Below are positions 26,348 to 35,989 of a stretch of 64,000 nt of DNA, in pieces. How positions within the stretch are numbered: the first letter of the stretch is position 1; each line of letters starts with the position of its first letter. Under the pieces are notes generated by a model. It worked only from the letters and a program-made list of their open reading frames with translations. It made no database searches and was not told where the DNA came from. Source of the DNA: Bryobacteraceae bacterium. Its GTDB lineage: Bacteria; Acidobacteriota; Terriglobia; Bryobacterales; Bryobacteraceae. The translations under genes and the position numbers were made by a program. The stretch is from positions 1-64,000 of the forward strand of contig JANWVY010000004.1 of the NCBI GenBank assembly GCA_025056455.1. Direction: 5' to 3'.

Positions 26348-27306
26348 CGCCGCGTGAGGTGCTCCCGGGCGCCTACCAGATCACGCTTCCCCTCCCCTTT
26401 GAACTGTCTTCGGTGAATGTCTATCTGATTCCGCTCGAGACCGGATTTTTGTTGGTCGATTGTGGACTCGGGACAGCGGAGTCTCTGGCGTCGCTAGAAA
26501 CGCAGCTGGCCCAACTTGGGGTTTCCTGGTCCCAGATCCGGGAGATCTTTCTCACGCACACGCATCCTGACCACGTGGGTCAAGCCCCGCGCTTGCTTGC
26601 CCTGACCGGAGCGAAGATAAGCATGCACAGCGACGAAAAGGAGCAACTTGCGCGTATCGCCCGGGGTCCAGCGAATCAACCCGCGTGGCTGGACGAAGCG
26701 CTACGTAGGGCAGGAGTGCCGCGAGCGCTCGTGGAAGGGATTGAAGCGGCCTTTGCCCGTATCAAGCCGAATTTTCCCGACCTCGAGCCGGACCGCGTGT
26801 GGAGGGGAGGAGAGATTTTGGAAACCAGCCTCGGCGAGCTGGAGCTCATCCCTACGCCGGGCCACTCTCCTGGGCATCTCTGTCTGTACTCCAAGCAACA
26901 CCGCACGCTCTTTTGCGGCGATCACATGCTGAAGGAGATCACGCCAAACATCGGCTGGCTAGACGGCCGGGATGCCTTGGGAGAATTCTTGGCTTCGCTA
27001 GAGCGGGTCGCTGAACTGGAAGTGGATACGCTTCTGCCCGGTCACGGTGAACCGTTTCATGGCTCGCAAGCCTGGATTGCCGCCACCAAGACACACCATC
27101 AGAATCGTTGTGAGGTCATTCTTGGGGCCTTAGAGGCGGGTCCGCTGACGGCGCACGAGCTGGTGGGCGCCGTTTGGCCGCAGCCGCTTGCCCCTTTTCA
27201 CCACCGCTTTGCAGTTTTCGAGGTGCTCGCGCATCTTGAGCACTTGCGGAAATGCGGCCGAGTGGTCGAACTGCCTCAGCCTTCGCACTCTTTGTGGAGC
27301 TTGTAG
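26341..27306 (+). CDS. Metallo-beta-lactamase-fold hydrolase with C-terminal winged helix
   Basis: HXHXDH is present as HTHPDH (His73, His75, Asp77, His78), with later [15 protein letters not shown] and LPGHGEP histidine motifs, so both metal sites are intact. The C-terminal ~85 residues (from [12 protein letters not shown]) read as a winged-helix domain of the kind found in LACTB2-like hydrolases. The substrate is unknown; thioester, lactone or RNA hydrolysis are all known in this group. ATG 26341 overlaps lipA. The last 191 bases are antisense to the 3' end of the pseudouridine synthase gene, an unusually long convergent overlap. Confidence 0.85.
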   Translation: MLTPREVLPGAYQITLPLPFELSSVNVYLIPLETGFLLVDCGLGTAESLASLETQLAQLGVSWSQIREIFLTHTHPDHVGQAPRLLALTGAKISMHSDEKEQLARIARGPANQPAWLDEALRRAGVPRALVEGIEAAFARIKPNFPDLEPDRVWRGGEILETSLGELELIPTPGHSPGHLCLYSKQHRTLFCGDHMLKEITPNIGWLDGRDALGEFLASLERVAELEVDTLLPGHGEPFHGSQAWIAATKTHHQNRCEVILGALEAGPLTAHELVGAVWPQPLAPFHHRFAVFEVLAHLEHLRKCGRVVELPQPSHSLWSL

Positions 27307-28036
27307 CCTGCTGATACCAGCCTTTCCCCGCAAGCGCGTCGACCTCCTCCGGCGTCAACTCCCGATACTTTCCGATTTCGAGGCTGCCGAGGCCGACGGG
27401 TCCGATTGCCGTGCGTACCAACTTGCGGACGCGGCTGCCAATGGCTTCGAGCATGCGGCGTACTTGGCGGTTACGGCCTTCGGTAATGGTGATCTCCAAG
27501 AACGTGTTCCGAGCTCCTGAGCGCAGGAGGCGCACGGTGGCGGGTTTGGTGGGACCGTCCTTTAGGAGCACGCCCCGGCGCAGAGGCTCGAGCGCTTCCT
27601 CGCTGAGTTCACCCGCCGCCTTTACATAATAGGTCTTCGGTACTTTGTAATCCGGATTGGTAATGCGCTCGGCAAAGCGAGTGTCATTGGTGAGCAACAG
27701 CAGGCCGCTCGTATCCAAGTCGAGGCGACCAACCGGAATCACATATTGCTCGACGCCTGTCAGGAGGTCATAAATGGTGGGACGGCCCCTGGGGTCTTTG
27801 TAGGTGGTGAGGTAGCCTTTCGGCTTATAAAGCAGGAGGTAAATCTTACGCTGGGCGCGAATGGCTTTTCCATCCAAAGTTACCTCGTCGCGTTCGAGAT
27901 CTACCCAGTGGTCAGGCGTACGAACCACTTGACCATTGACGCGAACGCGGCCTGCTGCAATCCAGCGGCGAGTTTCCGTGCGCGAGCCGATTCCGGCCTT
28001 CGAAAGCACGCGATCCAGAGTTTTGAGCGGACGCAC
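27116..28036 (-). CDS. 23S/16S rRNA pseudouridine synthase (RluB/RsuA family)
   Basis: An S4 RNA-binding domain (LDRVLSKAGIGSRTETRRWIAAGRVRVN, split here at residue ~8-36) precedes the catalytic domain with the signature VGRLDLDTSGLLLLTND (catalytic Asp) and EGRNRQVRRM. It isomerises a specific uridine of rRNA, probably the RluB site in 23S rRNA. Start GTG 28036. The C-terminal ~60 residues are a basic, Ala/Pro/Arg-rich tail typical of RluB extensions; this tail is what overlaps the convergent metallo-beta-lactamase gene. It follows purH on the same strand with a 23-base gap. Confidence 0.92.
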   Translation of the reverse strand: MRPLKTLDRVLSKAGIGSRTETRRWIAAGRVRVNGQVVRTPDHWVDLERDEVTLDGKAIRAQRKIYLLLYKPKGYLTTYKDPRGRPTIYDLLTGVEQYVIPVGRLDLDTSGLLLLTNDTRFAERITNPDYKVPKTYYVKAAGELSEEALEPLRRGVLLKDGPTKPATVRLLRSGARNTFLEITITEGRNRQVRRMLEAIGSRVRKLVRTAIGPVGLGSLEIGKYRELTPEEVDALAGKGWYQQATSSTKSAKAEAVRPLGRISASAQDARAPRKLQSGGEKGQAAAAKRRPPARAPSADPPLRPQE

Positions 28037-28059
28037 GGAGTGGAACAGGCCAGCGGCCG

Positions 28060-29595
28060 CTAGTGACGAAAATGCCGAATGCCAGTTAACACCATCGCCA
28101 AGCCGAGGCGGTTGGCCGCGGCAATTACTTCCTCGTCTCTGACGGATCCACCCGGTTGAATCACCGCCGTGACGCCGTGCCGTGCCGCCTCTTCGAGGCC
28201 ATCGGGAAAAGGAAAGAATGCGTCAGAAGCTAATGCACTTCCCTCTAGAGGTAAGACTGCCTTTGCGGCTCCAAAGCGCACGGCATCCACACGGCTCATT
28301 TGGCCGGCACCAGCCGCGATCAGCTGTCCAGGACGGGCATAAACAACGGCGTTGGACTTCACGTGTTTAACTACCTTCCAGCCAAAGAGTAACGCCTGCC
28401 ATTCGTCCTCGGTGGGCTGGCGCGCAGTCACGATGCGGCAAGTCGAACGGTCGAGACGGGCTAGGTCCGGAGTTTGCGCCAAGATTCCGCCGCTAATGGA
28501 GCGCAGGGCAAAGCGCGCCTTGCCGCCCGAAGTCACCTCCAGCAGGCGCAGATTCTTCTTGCTGGCAAGCAGAGCTAGAGCTTGTTGGGAGTAGCCGGGT
28601 GCGGCAATGGCCTCGACAAAGGTTTTTGACACTTCTGCCGCCGTGCCAGCATCGAGCGCCCGGTTAAAGGCGAGCACGCCGCCAAATGCCGAGACCGGAT
28701 CAGCTGCATAGGCCTTGCGGTAGCTTTCTTCAAGCACCGCGTCTTCAGCACATCCGCAAGGATTGGTGTGTTTGATAATGGCCGAAGCAGGCTGCTCAAA
28801 CTCCTGAATCAACTGCCAGGCGGCATCGAGATCCAGCAGATTGTTATAGGAAAGTTCCTTGCCTTGTAGCTGTTTGGCGCCCGCGATTCCCTCCCGACCA
28901 GCGGCATAGAGCGATGCCACCTGATGGGGGTTTTCTCCGTAGCGCAGGGCCAAGCGCCGGGGAAGCTGGAGATTCAATACCTCCGGCATCCCTTGGTCTG
29001 TCTCGTCCCACTGCGCCAGCTTCTCCGCGATCGCAGAATCGTAGGCAGCAGTGAGGGCGAAGGCTTTTTTTGCCAGTCTCCAATGCGTGCCCGTGGACAA
29101 AGAGCCTCCGCTTGCGCGTAGCTCCTCGAGCAAGCTCGTGTAGTCGTCTGGAGAAACCACAACAGCGACATCCAGATAATTCTTGGCGGCAGCGCGAATC
29201 ATCGTAGGCCCGCCAATATCGATGTTTTCTATCAGGCGCTCGAGGGGGACACCCGGCTCGGAGGCGACCTTTTCAAATGCGTAGAGATTCACTACCACCA
29301 TGTCAATCGCCTGGATGCCGTGCTCCGCAAGGGCAGCCATGTGATCGGCCCGGCTCCGGACGGCAAGGATGCCGCCCGCAATGTTGGGATGGATCGTTTT
29401 CAGGCGTCCATCCATCATTTCTGGGAAGCCAGTTACCTCGGCAACGTCAAGGACTTTTAGTCCATGGTCGCGAAGCAAGCGCGCAGTGCCGCCCGTAGAA
29501 ATCAGCTCGACTCCAAGTTGAACGAGGCCGCGGGCAAACTCAACCGCGCCAGCCTTATCAGTGAGGCTCAAGAGAGCCCGGTGAATTTTCGCCAT
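28060..29595 (-). CDS. purH: Bifunctional AICAR transformylase / IMP cyclohydrolase
   Basis: The N-terminal MGS-like domain ([44 protein letters not shown]) is the IMP cyclohydrolase, and the C-terminal part ([44 protein letters not shown]) the transformylase. It performs the last two steps of purine synthesis. Length 511 residues is normal. In the characterised enzyme the transformylase lysine and histidine lie in the KHTNPCG block, both present. Divergent from the isocitrate dehydrogenase gene. Confidence 0.96.
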   Translation of the reverse strand: MAKIHRALLSLTDKAGAVEFARGLVQLGVELISTGGTARLLRDHGLKVLDVAEVTGFPEMMDGRLKTIHPNIAGGILAVRSRADHMAALAEHGIQAIDMVVVNLYAFEKVASEPGVPLERLIENIDIGGPTMIRAAAKNYLDVAVVVSPDDYTSLLEELRASGGSLSTGTHWRLAKKAFALTAAYDSAIAEKLAQWDETDQGMPEVLNLQLPRRLALRYGENPHQVASLYAAGREGIAGAKQLQGKELSYNNLLDLDAAWQLIQEFEQPASAIIKHTNPCGCAEDAVLEESYRKAYAADPVSAFGGVLAFNRALDAGTAAEVSKTFVEAIAAPGYSQQALALLASKKNLRLLEVTSGGKARFALRSISGGILAQTPDLARLDRSTCRIVTARQPTEDEWQALLFGWKVVKHVKSNAVVYARPGQLIAAGAGQMSRVDAVRFGAAKAVLPLEGSALASDAFFPFPDGLEEAARHGVTAVIQPGGSVRDEEVIAAANRLGLAMVLTGIRHFRH

Positions 29596-29655
29596 TCAAA
29601 CCCCTCATTTTCCCATAGGACTTTGATAGCTGAAGTCGCTCGCTACAATGGAGGG

Positions 29656-30663
29656 GTGCTCCACAGGGTTACGGTTTTGCCGGGCGACGGCATCGGGCCG
29701 GAAGTGATCCAAGCAACGGTGCGCGCTGTTGACGCCACAGGCGCGAAAATTGACTGGCAGTGGGTTGAGCTTTCGGGCGATTTGATCGAAAGAACGGGTC
29801 AGTCCGTGCCGGATACCGTGCTCGAATCCTTGCATTTGAACCGGGTGGGCCTCAAAGGCCCAGTGGCGACCCCCGTGGGAGGTGGCTTTCAAAGTGTCAA
29901 TGTGGCCCTGCGCAAGCGGCTCGATCTGTTCGCCAACGTCCGCCCGGTGCGCTCGTTGCCGGGCGTGAAAACGCGATTTCAAGATGTCAAGATCGATCTC
30001 GTGATTTTCCGGGAAAATACTGAGGATCTCTATTCGGGCCTGGAACACGAGGTAGTGACCGATGTCGTGACGAGTCTGAAAGTGATTACCCGGGCGGCCT
30101 CGGTCCGCATCGCGCGCTACGCATTTGACTATGCTCGCCGGAACGGCCGGAAGAAAGTGACCGCCGTGCATAAAGCCAACATCATGAAACTAGGCGACGG
30201 GCTGTTTCTCCGCTGCTGCCGCGAAGTGGCCCGCGAATTTCCCGAAATCCTCTACCAAGAGCTTATTGTGGACAATGCCGCCATGCAGTTGGTGTTGCGG
30301 CCGGAGACGTTTGACGTTCTCCTTTTGCCTAACCTCTACGGTGACATTGTGTCGGATCTGGCAGCGGGGCTCGTTGGTGGCTTAGGCTTGGTGCCCGGGG
30401 CGAACATGGGCGAGAAATACGCTTTGTTTGAGGCTGTACATGGGAGCGCGCCCGACATCGCCGGGAAGGGAATCGCAAATCCAACGGCATTGATGCAATC
30501 AGCCATCCTAATGCTCCGGCATCTGGGGGAGATCGAAGCCGCCCAAAAACTCGAAAGCGCGATCGAAAGGGTCTACGCTGAAGGAACCACACTCACGGCG
30601 GATGTTGGTGGGAAGGCGACAACCGAACAATTCACCGAGGCCGTTCTTTCCGCTATGGCCTAG
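29656..30663 (+). CDS. NAD-dependent isocitrate dehydrogenase (IDH3-like)
   Basis: A beta-decarboxylating dehydrogenase: VTVLPGDGIGPEV at the start, GPVATPVGGGFQSVNVALRK (the substrate loop typical of NAD-isocitrate dehydrogenase rather than LeuB), FRENTEDLYSGLEHE, the KANIMKLGDGLF lysine region and LLLPNLYGDIVSDLAAGLVGGLG split around the metal-binding aspartates. It oxidises isocitrate to 2-oxoglutarate in the TCA cycle. GTG 29656 gives 335 residues, the usual size. TTG 29623 with an upstream AGGA is an alternative that would add 11 residues. Divergent from purH, so the short intergenic space must hold both promoters. Confidence 0.88.
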   Translation: MLHRVTVLPGDGIGPEVIQATVRAVDATGAKIDWQWVELSGDLIERTGQSVPDTVLESLHLNRVGLKGPVATPVGGGFQSVNVALRKRLDLFANVRPVRSLPGVKTRFQDVKIDLVIFRENTEDLYSGLEHEVVTDVVTSLKVITRAASVRIARYAFDYARRNGRKKVTAVHKANIMKLGDGLFLRCCREVAREFPEILYQELIVDNAAMQLVLRPETFDVLLLPNLYGDIVSDLAAGLVGGLGLVPGANMGEKYALFEAVHGSAPDIAGKGIANPTALMQSAILMLRHLGEIEAAQKLESAIERVYAEGTTLTADVGGKATTEQFTEAVLSAMA

Positions 30664-30707
30664 AGCCTCGCCTCCCTGGGCCGAAGAAATGAATCCAAGA
30701 TTCTCCT

Positions 30708-31952
30708 ATGTCAAAAACGTCGCTCGAGAAGAGCAAAATCAAGATCGTCCTGCTCGAAGGAATCCATCCGAGCGCTCAAGAGCAGTTCAAGTCCGATGGT
30801 TACTCGGATGTGCATGTGTATCCAAAGGCATTCGCCGGGGACGAATTGCTGGAGGTCGCAGGCGACGCCTATATTCTGGGAATCCGTTCCAACACGCAGT
30901 TAACGGCGAGCTTTTTTGAGAAAGCGTCGCGGCTCATTGCCGTCGGTTGCTTTTGCATCGGCACCAATCAGGTGGATGTTGATGCTGCACAGCAAAGGGG
31001 CATCCCGGTCTTCAACGCCCCATTTTCGAATACGCGAAGCGTGGCGGAGCTCGTCCTTGCGGAGATTATTTTTCTTCTGCGTGGGGTGGCGGAGCGGAAC
31101 GCTGCGGCCCACCGCGGCGCCTGGCTCAAGTCCGCCGGCGGTTCCCATGAGGTCCGCGGCAAGTGCTTGGGCATTGTGGGCTATGGACACATCGGGACCC
31201 AGGTAGGCTTGCTGGCGGAAGCTCTCGGCATGCGTGTCATCTACTTCGACATTGAGACCAAGCTGGCGCTTGGAAATGCCAAGCCCGTGGGTTCGCTCGA
31301 TGCGCTGCTTGAGGCGGCTGACGTCGTGACGCTGCATGTCCCCGAAACTCCCCAAACCTTTCGCATGATTGGGGCTGACCAGCTTGCGCGCATGAAACCG
31401 GGCGCCAAGCTCATCAATGCCGCACGCGGCAGCATCGTGGACATCGATGCGCTGGTCCAGGCGCTTGAATCCAACCATCTTTCCGGGGCAGCCATCGACG
31501 TTTTTCCCCAAGAACCTCGCAACAACCAGGAAGAGTTTATTTCCCCCTTGCGCCGCTTTGACAACGTGATTCTAACTCCACACATTGGTGGCTCTACGGA
31601 AGAGGCGCAAGAGAGTATCGGCCTGGAGGTCTCGGGAAAGCTGATCAAGTACAGCAACAATGGATCCACCTTGAGCGCGGTCAATTTTCCGGAAGTGTCG
31701 CTACCCGAGCATCCCGGCAAGCACCGACTGTTACACATTCACCGCAACCAGCCAGGCGTTCTCTCGCACATCAACCGGATCTTCTCCGAACGGAGCCTCA
31801 ACATCGCTAGCCAGTATCTAGAAACCTACGGGAAGGTGGGCTATGTGGTGATTGATATCGAAACCGAGGAAGAGGACTCGATGGAGACGCTGCAAATTAA
31901 GAGGAGACTTGAAGAGGTTCCAGGAACAATCCGGACGCGAATCTTGTATTAG
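30708..31952 (+). CDS. serA: D-3-phosphoglycerate dehydrogenase, E. coli-type with ACT domain
   Basis: The NAD-binding motif is GYGHIGTQVG, catalytic Arg/Glu/His elements are in NAARGSIVD, IDVFPQEP and TPHIGGSTEEAQ, and a C-terminal ACT domain begins at HRNQPGVLSHINRIFSE. At 414 residues it corresponds to the short serine-inhibited SerA type rather than the ~530-residue form with the extra domain. It commits 3-phosphoglycerate to serine synthesis. Start ATG 30708. The last codons abut the convergent HAD hydrolase gene (7 bases between stops). Confidence 0.95.
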   Translation: MSKTSLEKSKIKIVLLEGIHPSAQEQFKSDGYSDVHVYPKAFAGDELLEVAGDAYILGIRSNTQLTASFFEKASRLIAVGCFCIGTNQVDVDAAQQRGIPVFNAPFSNTRSVAELVLAEIIFLLRGVAERNAAAHRGAWLKSAGGSHEVRGKCLGIVGYGHIGTQVGLLAEALGMRVIYFDIETKLALGNAKPVGSLDALLEAADVVTLHVPETPQTFRMIGADQLARMKPGAKLINAARGSIVDIDALVQALESNHLSGAAIDVFPQEPRNNQEEFISPLRRFDNVILTPHIGGSTEEAQESIGLEVSGKLIKYSNNGSTLSAVNFPEVSLPEHPGKHRLLHIHRNQPGVLSHINRIFSERSLNIASQYLETYGKVGYVVIDIETEEEDSMETLQIKRRLEEVPGTIRTRILY

Positions 31953-31959
31953 GGGCGTC

Positions 31960-32640
31960 TTAAAAGAGTTGGCGGAGATCGGAAAAGCGGGAAACAATGT
32001 GCAAGCGGCCATCTGCGACCAGCTCATGACGTTCCAGATGCCAGGTGTAGTCATGGGGAACGTAAACAGCGCCCAGGCCCGCTTGGAGCGCCGGATTAAT
32101 GTCTGATTTTGGGGAGTTACCAATCATCCAGGCGTTCTCCGTCACCAGCCAGTGTTCGCGGACGAGCTGGCGGTAGGTAGGCAGATCTTTTTCCTTCACA
32201 ATGAAGATGGCGCGAAAGAGAGTCGCAAGACCTGAGGAGTTGATCTTTCTTTGTTGCTCTTGGACATCCCCCTTGGTGAGAAGGAACAAATCGTGGCGCT
32301 GAGCGAGATATTCGAGGGTTGGTGGCACTCCCTCAAGAATCACCACCGGGTGGTCGTGAATGCGGCGCACAATCTCTCGAACTGCCTCGATTTCAGAGCA
32401 AGCAAGTTCACGCTCATGGAGGCGCTTGAAACACTCCAGCAGATTACGTCCGAAATTGGCTGCGCCGTAGCCGTAAATTTGGATGTTCGTCAGCTCGATC
32501 TCGTCTAATACGTCCCGGATTTGGCGGCGGCTGAGTGTGGGGTGGTTTAAGAGGTCGCAGAACTCCTCGAAAGCGCGCTCGAAGTAGATGCTGCTTTCCC
32601 AAAGCGTATCATCGGCATCGATGAGCAGGTGCTGCCTCAC
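31960..32640 (-). CDS. HAD-superfamily hydrolase
   Basis: The catalytic DXD motif is DADDT at residues 8-12 (nucleophile Asp8, acid Asp10), with LLTKGD as motif II, a lysine in IVKEKD, and GNSPKSDINPA as the acidic motif IV. The helical cap is inserted between motifs I and II. Length 226 residues fits a phosphatase of the phosphoglycolate-phosphatase-like group. The substrate cannot be read from sequence. Separated by 15 bases from the LON-domain gene on the same strand, so probably co-transcribed with it. Confidence 0.85.
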   Translation of the reverse strand: MRQHLLIDADDTLWESSIYFERAFEEFCDLLNHPTLSRRQIRDVLDEIELTNIQIYGYGAANFGRNLLECFKRLHERELACSEIEAVREIVRRIHDHPVVILEGVPPTLEYLAQRHDLFLLTKGDVQEQQRKINSSGLATLFRAIFIVKEKDLPTYRQLVREHWLVTENAWMIGNSPKSDINPALQAGLGAVYVPHDYTWHLERHELVADGRLHIVSRFSDLRQLF

Positions 32641-32655
32641 TGGGTTTCTTCAAGC

Positions 32656-33288
32656 TCAGTTTGCTTCAAACGGGATAATTTTGCTGTGGCCGTTACGGGG
32701 CGCAACGGCACGGATTTGTTCGGTGTGGCTCCAGCGTCGCAGATAGACGGGATAATACTCGACGAGCGTTTCAAGCCTCTGGACCTCGCTTCGCAAGCAA
32801 AGTAACTGCTGGCGAAAATCGACGTCGGTCACGATTTGAGCGAGCTGGAAGCTAAGCTGCGGGTCATCCCATTTCGGCTCCTCAATCTCCTCATGGGTGA
32901 CTCGCAGAATCTTGCGGAAGCCTTCCACTGCACGGAGGCGGAGCGTGAAATCAGGGGGCGAAAGTTCTTCGTCGTCGAAAAAGGAGACGCGGCCCCGCAA
33001 AAAGGAACGACCTTCCACCAGTTCATGAATCTCGAAGCGGCGCCGACCAGCAGTGAGAATGTCGAAACGGCCGTCTGCATAGCGTTGCACCACACGTTCG
33101 ACTGTAGCCGTACAACCCGTGTTGACCACTCCTCCCTCGCGGGCGAGGACCACGCCAAACTCGCTCCTGGCCTCGATCGCTTCGCCAATCATTTCCCGGT
33201 AGCGCTCCTCAAAGATATGAAGCGGCAAAGCTGTGCGCGGGAACAATACCAGAGGAAGAGGGAATAAGGGCAGGATCTCCTCGCGCAT
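32656..33288 (-). CDS. LON-substrate-binding-domain protein (stand-alone)
   Basis: ATG 33288 opens directly with EEILPLFPLPLVLFP, the signature start of the LON N-terminal domain, followed by LHIFEERYREMI and GVVLAREGGVVNTGCTA; longer frames extend into the divergent SDR gene. At 210 residues there is no AAA+ or peptidase domain. Stand-alone LON-domain proteins of this size are widespread and often annotated as peptidase S16, but their activity is unknown; they probably bind protein substrates. Only 54 bases separate its start from the divergent SDR gene. Confidence 0.87.
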   Translation of the reverse strand: MREEILPLFPLPLVLFPRTALPLHIFEERYREMIGEAIEARSEFGVVLAREGGVVNTGCTATVERVVQRYADGRFDILTAGRRRFEIHELVEGRSFLRGRVSFFDDEELSPPDFTLRLRAVEGFRKILRVTHEEIEEPKWDDPQLSFQLAQIVTDVDFRQQLLCLRSEVQRLETLVEYYPVYLRRWSHTEQIRAVAPRNGHSKIIPFEAN

Positions 33289-33342
33289 GGTACCATTATG
33301 GCTTCCTATCGCCTGCCGGGCAATTTTGTACGCGGCCTCTGC

Positions 33343-34125
33343 ATGGAAATCCAAGGAAAAGTTGTTTTGATCACCGGCGCCTCGGAAGGAATTGGCGCCG
33401 CCTGCGCAGCCGAATTTAGCCGACAAGGGGCGCAGCTTTCTCTTCTCGCGCGGCGAGAAGACTTGCTGCGCCGCGTGGGCGGAGACAAGGCCGTGATCAC
33501 GCCCGGCGACGTCACCCAAGAAGCGGATCGCCGCCGCGCCGTGGAGGCGACCCTTCACCGTTATGGCCGCATTGATATTTTGATCAATAATGCTGGCGTG
33601 GGTTTGTATGCGCCTAGCTGGAAGGCGCCATTCGATTCTGTCCGGCGCATGTATGAAGTCAATTTCTTTGCGGCGCTCGGCATGATTCAACTCGTTGTTC
33701 CGCACATGCGTCAGCAACGGACCGGGATGATTGTCAACGTAAGTTCCATTGCTGGGAAAGTTACTTTACCCTGGCTAACGCTCTACTCGGCGTCCAAGCA
33801 CGCTCTGAGTTCCCTTACTCAGGGTTTACGGATGGAATTGAAACGCGATGGCATTCACGTCATGTTAGTTTGTCCAGGATATGTGTCGACGCGATTCCAG
33901 CAAAACATCTTGGTTGGTCAAGTGCCCGGTTCGGTGCAGAGCAGCAAGCGGTTTCGTATTACGCCGGAAGAATGTGCGGCGGCGATTGCAGACGGTGTGG
34001 AGAGACAGAAAAGAACTGTCCTAACACCGCGGACTGGATGGTTGTTTGTCCTGCTCGCTCGCCTTTTCCCTAAATGGGTGGACTCGACTTTGGAGCAGAT
34101 GTACTGGCGGGGGGAACAGGCATGA
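33343..34125 (+). CDS. Short-chain dehydrogenase/reductase
   Basis: Classical SDR: VVLITGASEGIG cofactor motif, DILINNAGVG, a serine in IVNVSSIAG and YSASK catalytic Tyr/Lys. A hydrophobic C-terminus (RTGWLFVLLARLFPKW) could associate with the membrane, as in lipid-acting SDRs. Length 260 residues from ATG 33343; ATG 33298 is possible but would leave only 9 bases to the divergent gene. It overlaps aroK by 4 bases, starting an aroK-gck-TPR operon. Substrate unknown. Confidence 0.88.
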   Translation: MEIQGKVVLITGASEGIGAACAAEFSRQGAQLSLLARREDLLRRVGGDKAVITPGDVTQEADRRRAVEATLHRYGRIDILINNAGVGLYAPSWKAPFDSVRRMYEVNFFAALGMIQLVVPHMRQQRTGMIVNVSSIAGKVTLPWLTLYSASKHALSSLTQGLRMELKRDGIHVMLVCPGYVSTRFQQNILVGQVPGSVQSSKRFRITPEECAAAIADGVERQKRTVLTPRTGWLFVLLARLFPKWVDSTLEQMYWRGEQA

Positions 34126-34658
34126 ACCTTAAGCTCAAGCGCACTCCCGGCATCTATTTAGTTGGATTCATGGGCTGCGGCAAGAGCACGGTTGGAAAAA
34201 AGCTCGCCGCTGAATTAGGTTGGACGTTTGTCGATTTGGACGAAGATATTGAAGCCGAGCAAGGTATGAGCATTGCCCAGATCTTCGCCGAAAAAGGTGA
34301 GGCGGAATTTCGGGCCATTGAAAGCCGACTTCTGGCGGAACGCATTCAGCAAATCCGAAGCCTGTGTCCCCTGGTCCTGGCGTTAGGGGGCGGGGCATTT
34401 GTTCAGCCACAGAACCTCGCCCTGATCCTCGCCAACGGGGTTTCGATCTGGCTGGATTGTCCGTGGGAAAAAATCAAGCAAAGAGTGGCCGAGAATAACG
34501 ACCGGCCGCTGGCGCGCGATCCGGAGCGCTTTGAGGAGTTGTTCCGGCAGCGCCGGGCAGCTTATGCCCAAGCGGATTATCGAATCGAAATTCGGAGCGA
34601 TGATCCTGTGTTGGTAGTGCAAGAGATTCTAGCGATTCCAGGGTTATTTGACCGATGA
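34122..34658 (+). CDS. aroK: Shikimate kinase
   Basis: Walker A GCGKSTVGK, the shikimate-binding DLDEDIE (D-X-D-X2-I) and FRAIESR arginine, and LGGGAFVQP are all in place, followed by the lid region NNDRPLA. It phosphorylates shikimate in aromatic amino acid synthesis. 178 residues, normal. Start ATG 34122 overlaps the SDR stop (ATGA), and its stop overlaps the glycerate kinase start the same way. Confidence 0.95.
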   Translation: MNLKLKRTPGIYLVGFMGCGKSTVGKKLAAELGWTFVDLDEDIEAEQGMSIAQIFAEKGEAEFRAIESRLLAERIQQIRSLCPLVLALGGGAFVQPQNLALILANGVSIWLDCPWEKIKQRVAENNDRPLARDPERFEELFRQRRAAYAQADYRIEIRSDDPVLVVQEILAIPGLFDR

Positions 34659-35983
34659 CAGAAACGAAGCTCCGCCGCGACGCGATCCAAATCCTCCGGG
34701 CATCGCTCGCGGCGGCGGATCCTGTGCAAGCTGTCAAAAGGCATGTGCACGTCATGGGCGATCAGCTGATCGTCGGCCGCAGACGTTATTCGCTGAGCAA
34801 GTTCGAGCGAATTTTTGTCGTCGGGGCAGGTAAGGCGAGCGCCGCCATGGCGCTGCCCGTTGAGCGAATGCTCGGTCGGCGGATTACAGCGGGTGCGATC
34901 AACGTCAAATACGGGCATACGGCAAATCTCAAATGGATCGAACTTCAAGAATGCGGGCATCCAGTTCCAGACAGAGCCGGGCTTGAGGGAACGCAGCGGA
35001 TTGTCGAACTGGTCCGCGCTGCGCAAGCCCGTGATTTAGTGCTTTGTTTGATTTCTGGGGGAGGATCCGCCTTGCTGCCGGCTCCGGCCCCCGGCATTAC
35101 GCTCGAAGAGAAGCAGGAAACGACGAAGCTGTTGCTGGGCTGTGGGGCGACCATTCATGAAATCAACGTGATCCGCAAACACCTTTCGACGCTCAAGGGC
35201 GGGCAGCTGGCGCGGCTTGCTTTTCCGGCCACCCTGGTGGCCCTTATTCTCTCCGATGTGATTGGGGACAAACTCGATGTCATCGCTTCCGGGCCCACTG
35301 CAGCCGATGAATCCACCTTCGCTAACGCCTTAAAAATTTTGGAAAAGTATGCGCTCCTGGAGCGGGTGCCGCCGGCAGTGAAAGCTCGCCTCGAGGCTGG
35401 GGCGAGGGGCGAAATTGCTGAGACGCCGAAGCCAGGCGCGGCTGAGTTGTCAAAAGTGCAAAATCTGATTGTGGGGAGTAACCGGCTGGCTGTGGATGCG
35501 GCCCAGCGAAAAGCCCAACAGCTTGGCTATCGAACGCTCGTGTTGTCGACCTCAATCAGCGGCGAAACGCGAGACATCGCGGCGATGCATGGAGCCATTG
35601 CCCGGGAAATCGTGGAGTCCGGACGGCCGGTCCGGCGGCCAGCTTGCGTGATTAGCGGGGGCGAAACCACCGTCACGCTGCGTGGATCAGGCAAGGGGGG
35701 AAGAAACCAGGAGTTCGCGCTAGCGGCGGCGATTGAAATTGGCGGCTTGGAGAGAACGGTCATCCTCAGTGCGGGAACGGATGGAACCGATGGCCCGACA
35801 GATGCGGCAGGAGCGGTTTGCGATGGTAGGACTGTTGAGCGCGCGGAGCGTAAGGGCTTGAACGTGTTTGATTTTCTCGCTCGAAACGATTCGTATCACT
35901 TCTTTGATGCCCTCGGGGACCTGCTTCGCACTGGGCCCACGAACACCAATGTGATGGATATCCGGTTGATTCTGGTGGGGTGA
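34655..35983 (+). CDS. Glycerate 2-kinase (GckA/MOFRL family)
   Basis: A DUF4147-type N-terminal domain (VVGAGKASAAMA, CLISGGGSALL, HEINVIRKHLSTLKGGQLA) and a C-terminal MOFRL domain (CVISGGETTVTLRG, GKGGRNQEFALAAA, SAGTDGTDGPTDAAGA, NTNVMD) define the class II glycerate kinase. It phosphorylates glycerate at C2, feeding the serine or glyoxylate route into lower glycolysis; serA for serine synthesis lies 4 kb upstream. 442 residues, full length. Start ATG 34655 overlaps aroK; followed after 6 bases by a small TPR gene. Confidence 0.92.
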   Translation: MTETKLRRDAIQILRASLAAADPVQAVKRHVHVMGDQLIVGRRRYSLSKFERIFVVGAGKASAAMALPVERMLGRRITAGAINVKYGHTANLKWIELQECGHPVPDRAGLEGTQRIVELVRAAQARDLVLCLISGGGSALLPAPAPGITLEEKQETTKLLLGCGATIHEINVIRKHLSTLKGGQLARLAFPATLVALILSDVIGDKLDVIASGPTAADESTFANALKILEKYALLERVPPAVKARLEAGARGEIAETPKPGAAELSKVQNLIVGSNRLAVDAAQRKAQQLGYRTLVLSTSISGETRDIAAMHGAIAREIVESGRPVRRPACVISGGETTVTLRGSGKGGRNQEFALAAAIEIGGLERTVILSAGTDGTDGPTDAAGAVCDGRTVERAERKGLNVFDFLARNDSYHFFDALGDLLRTGPTNTNVMDIRLILVG

Positions 35984-35989
35984 GCGACG

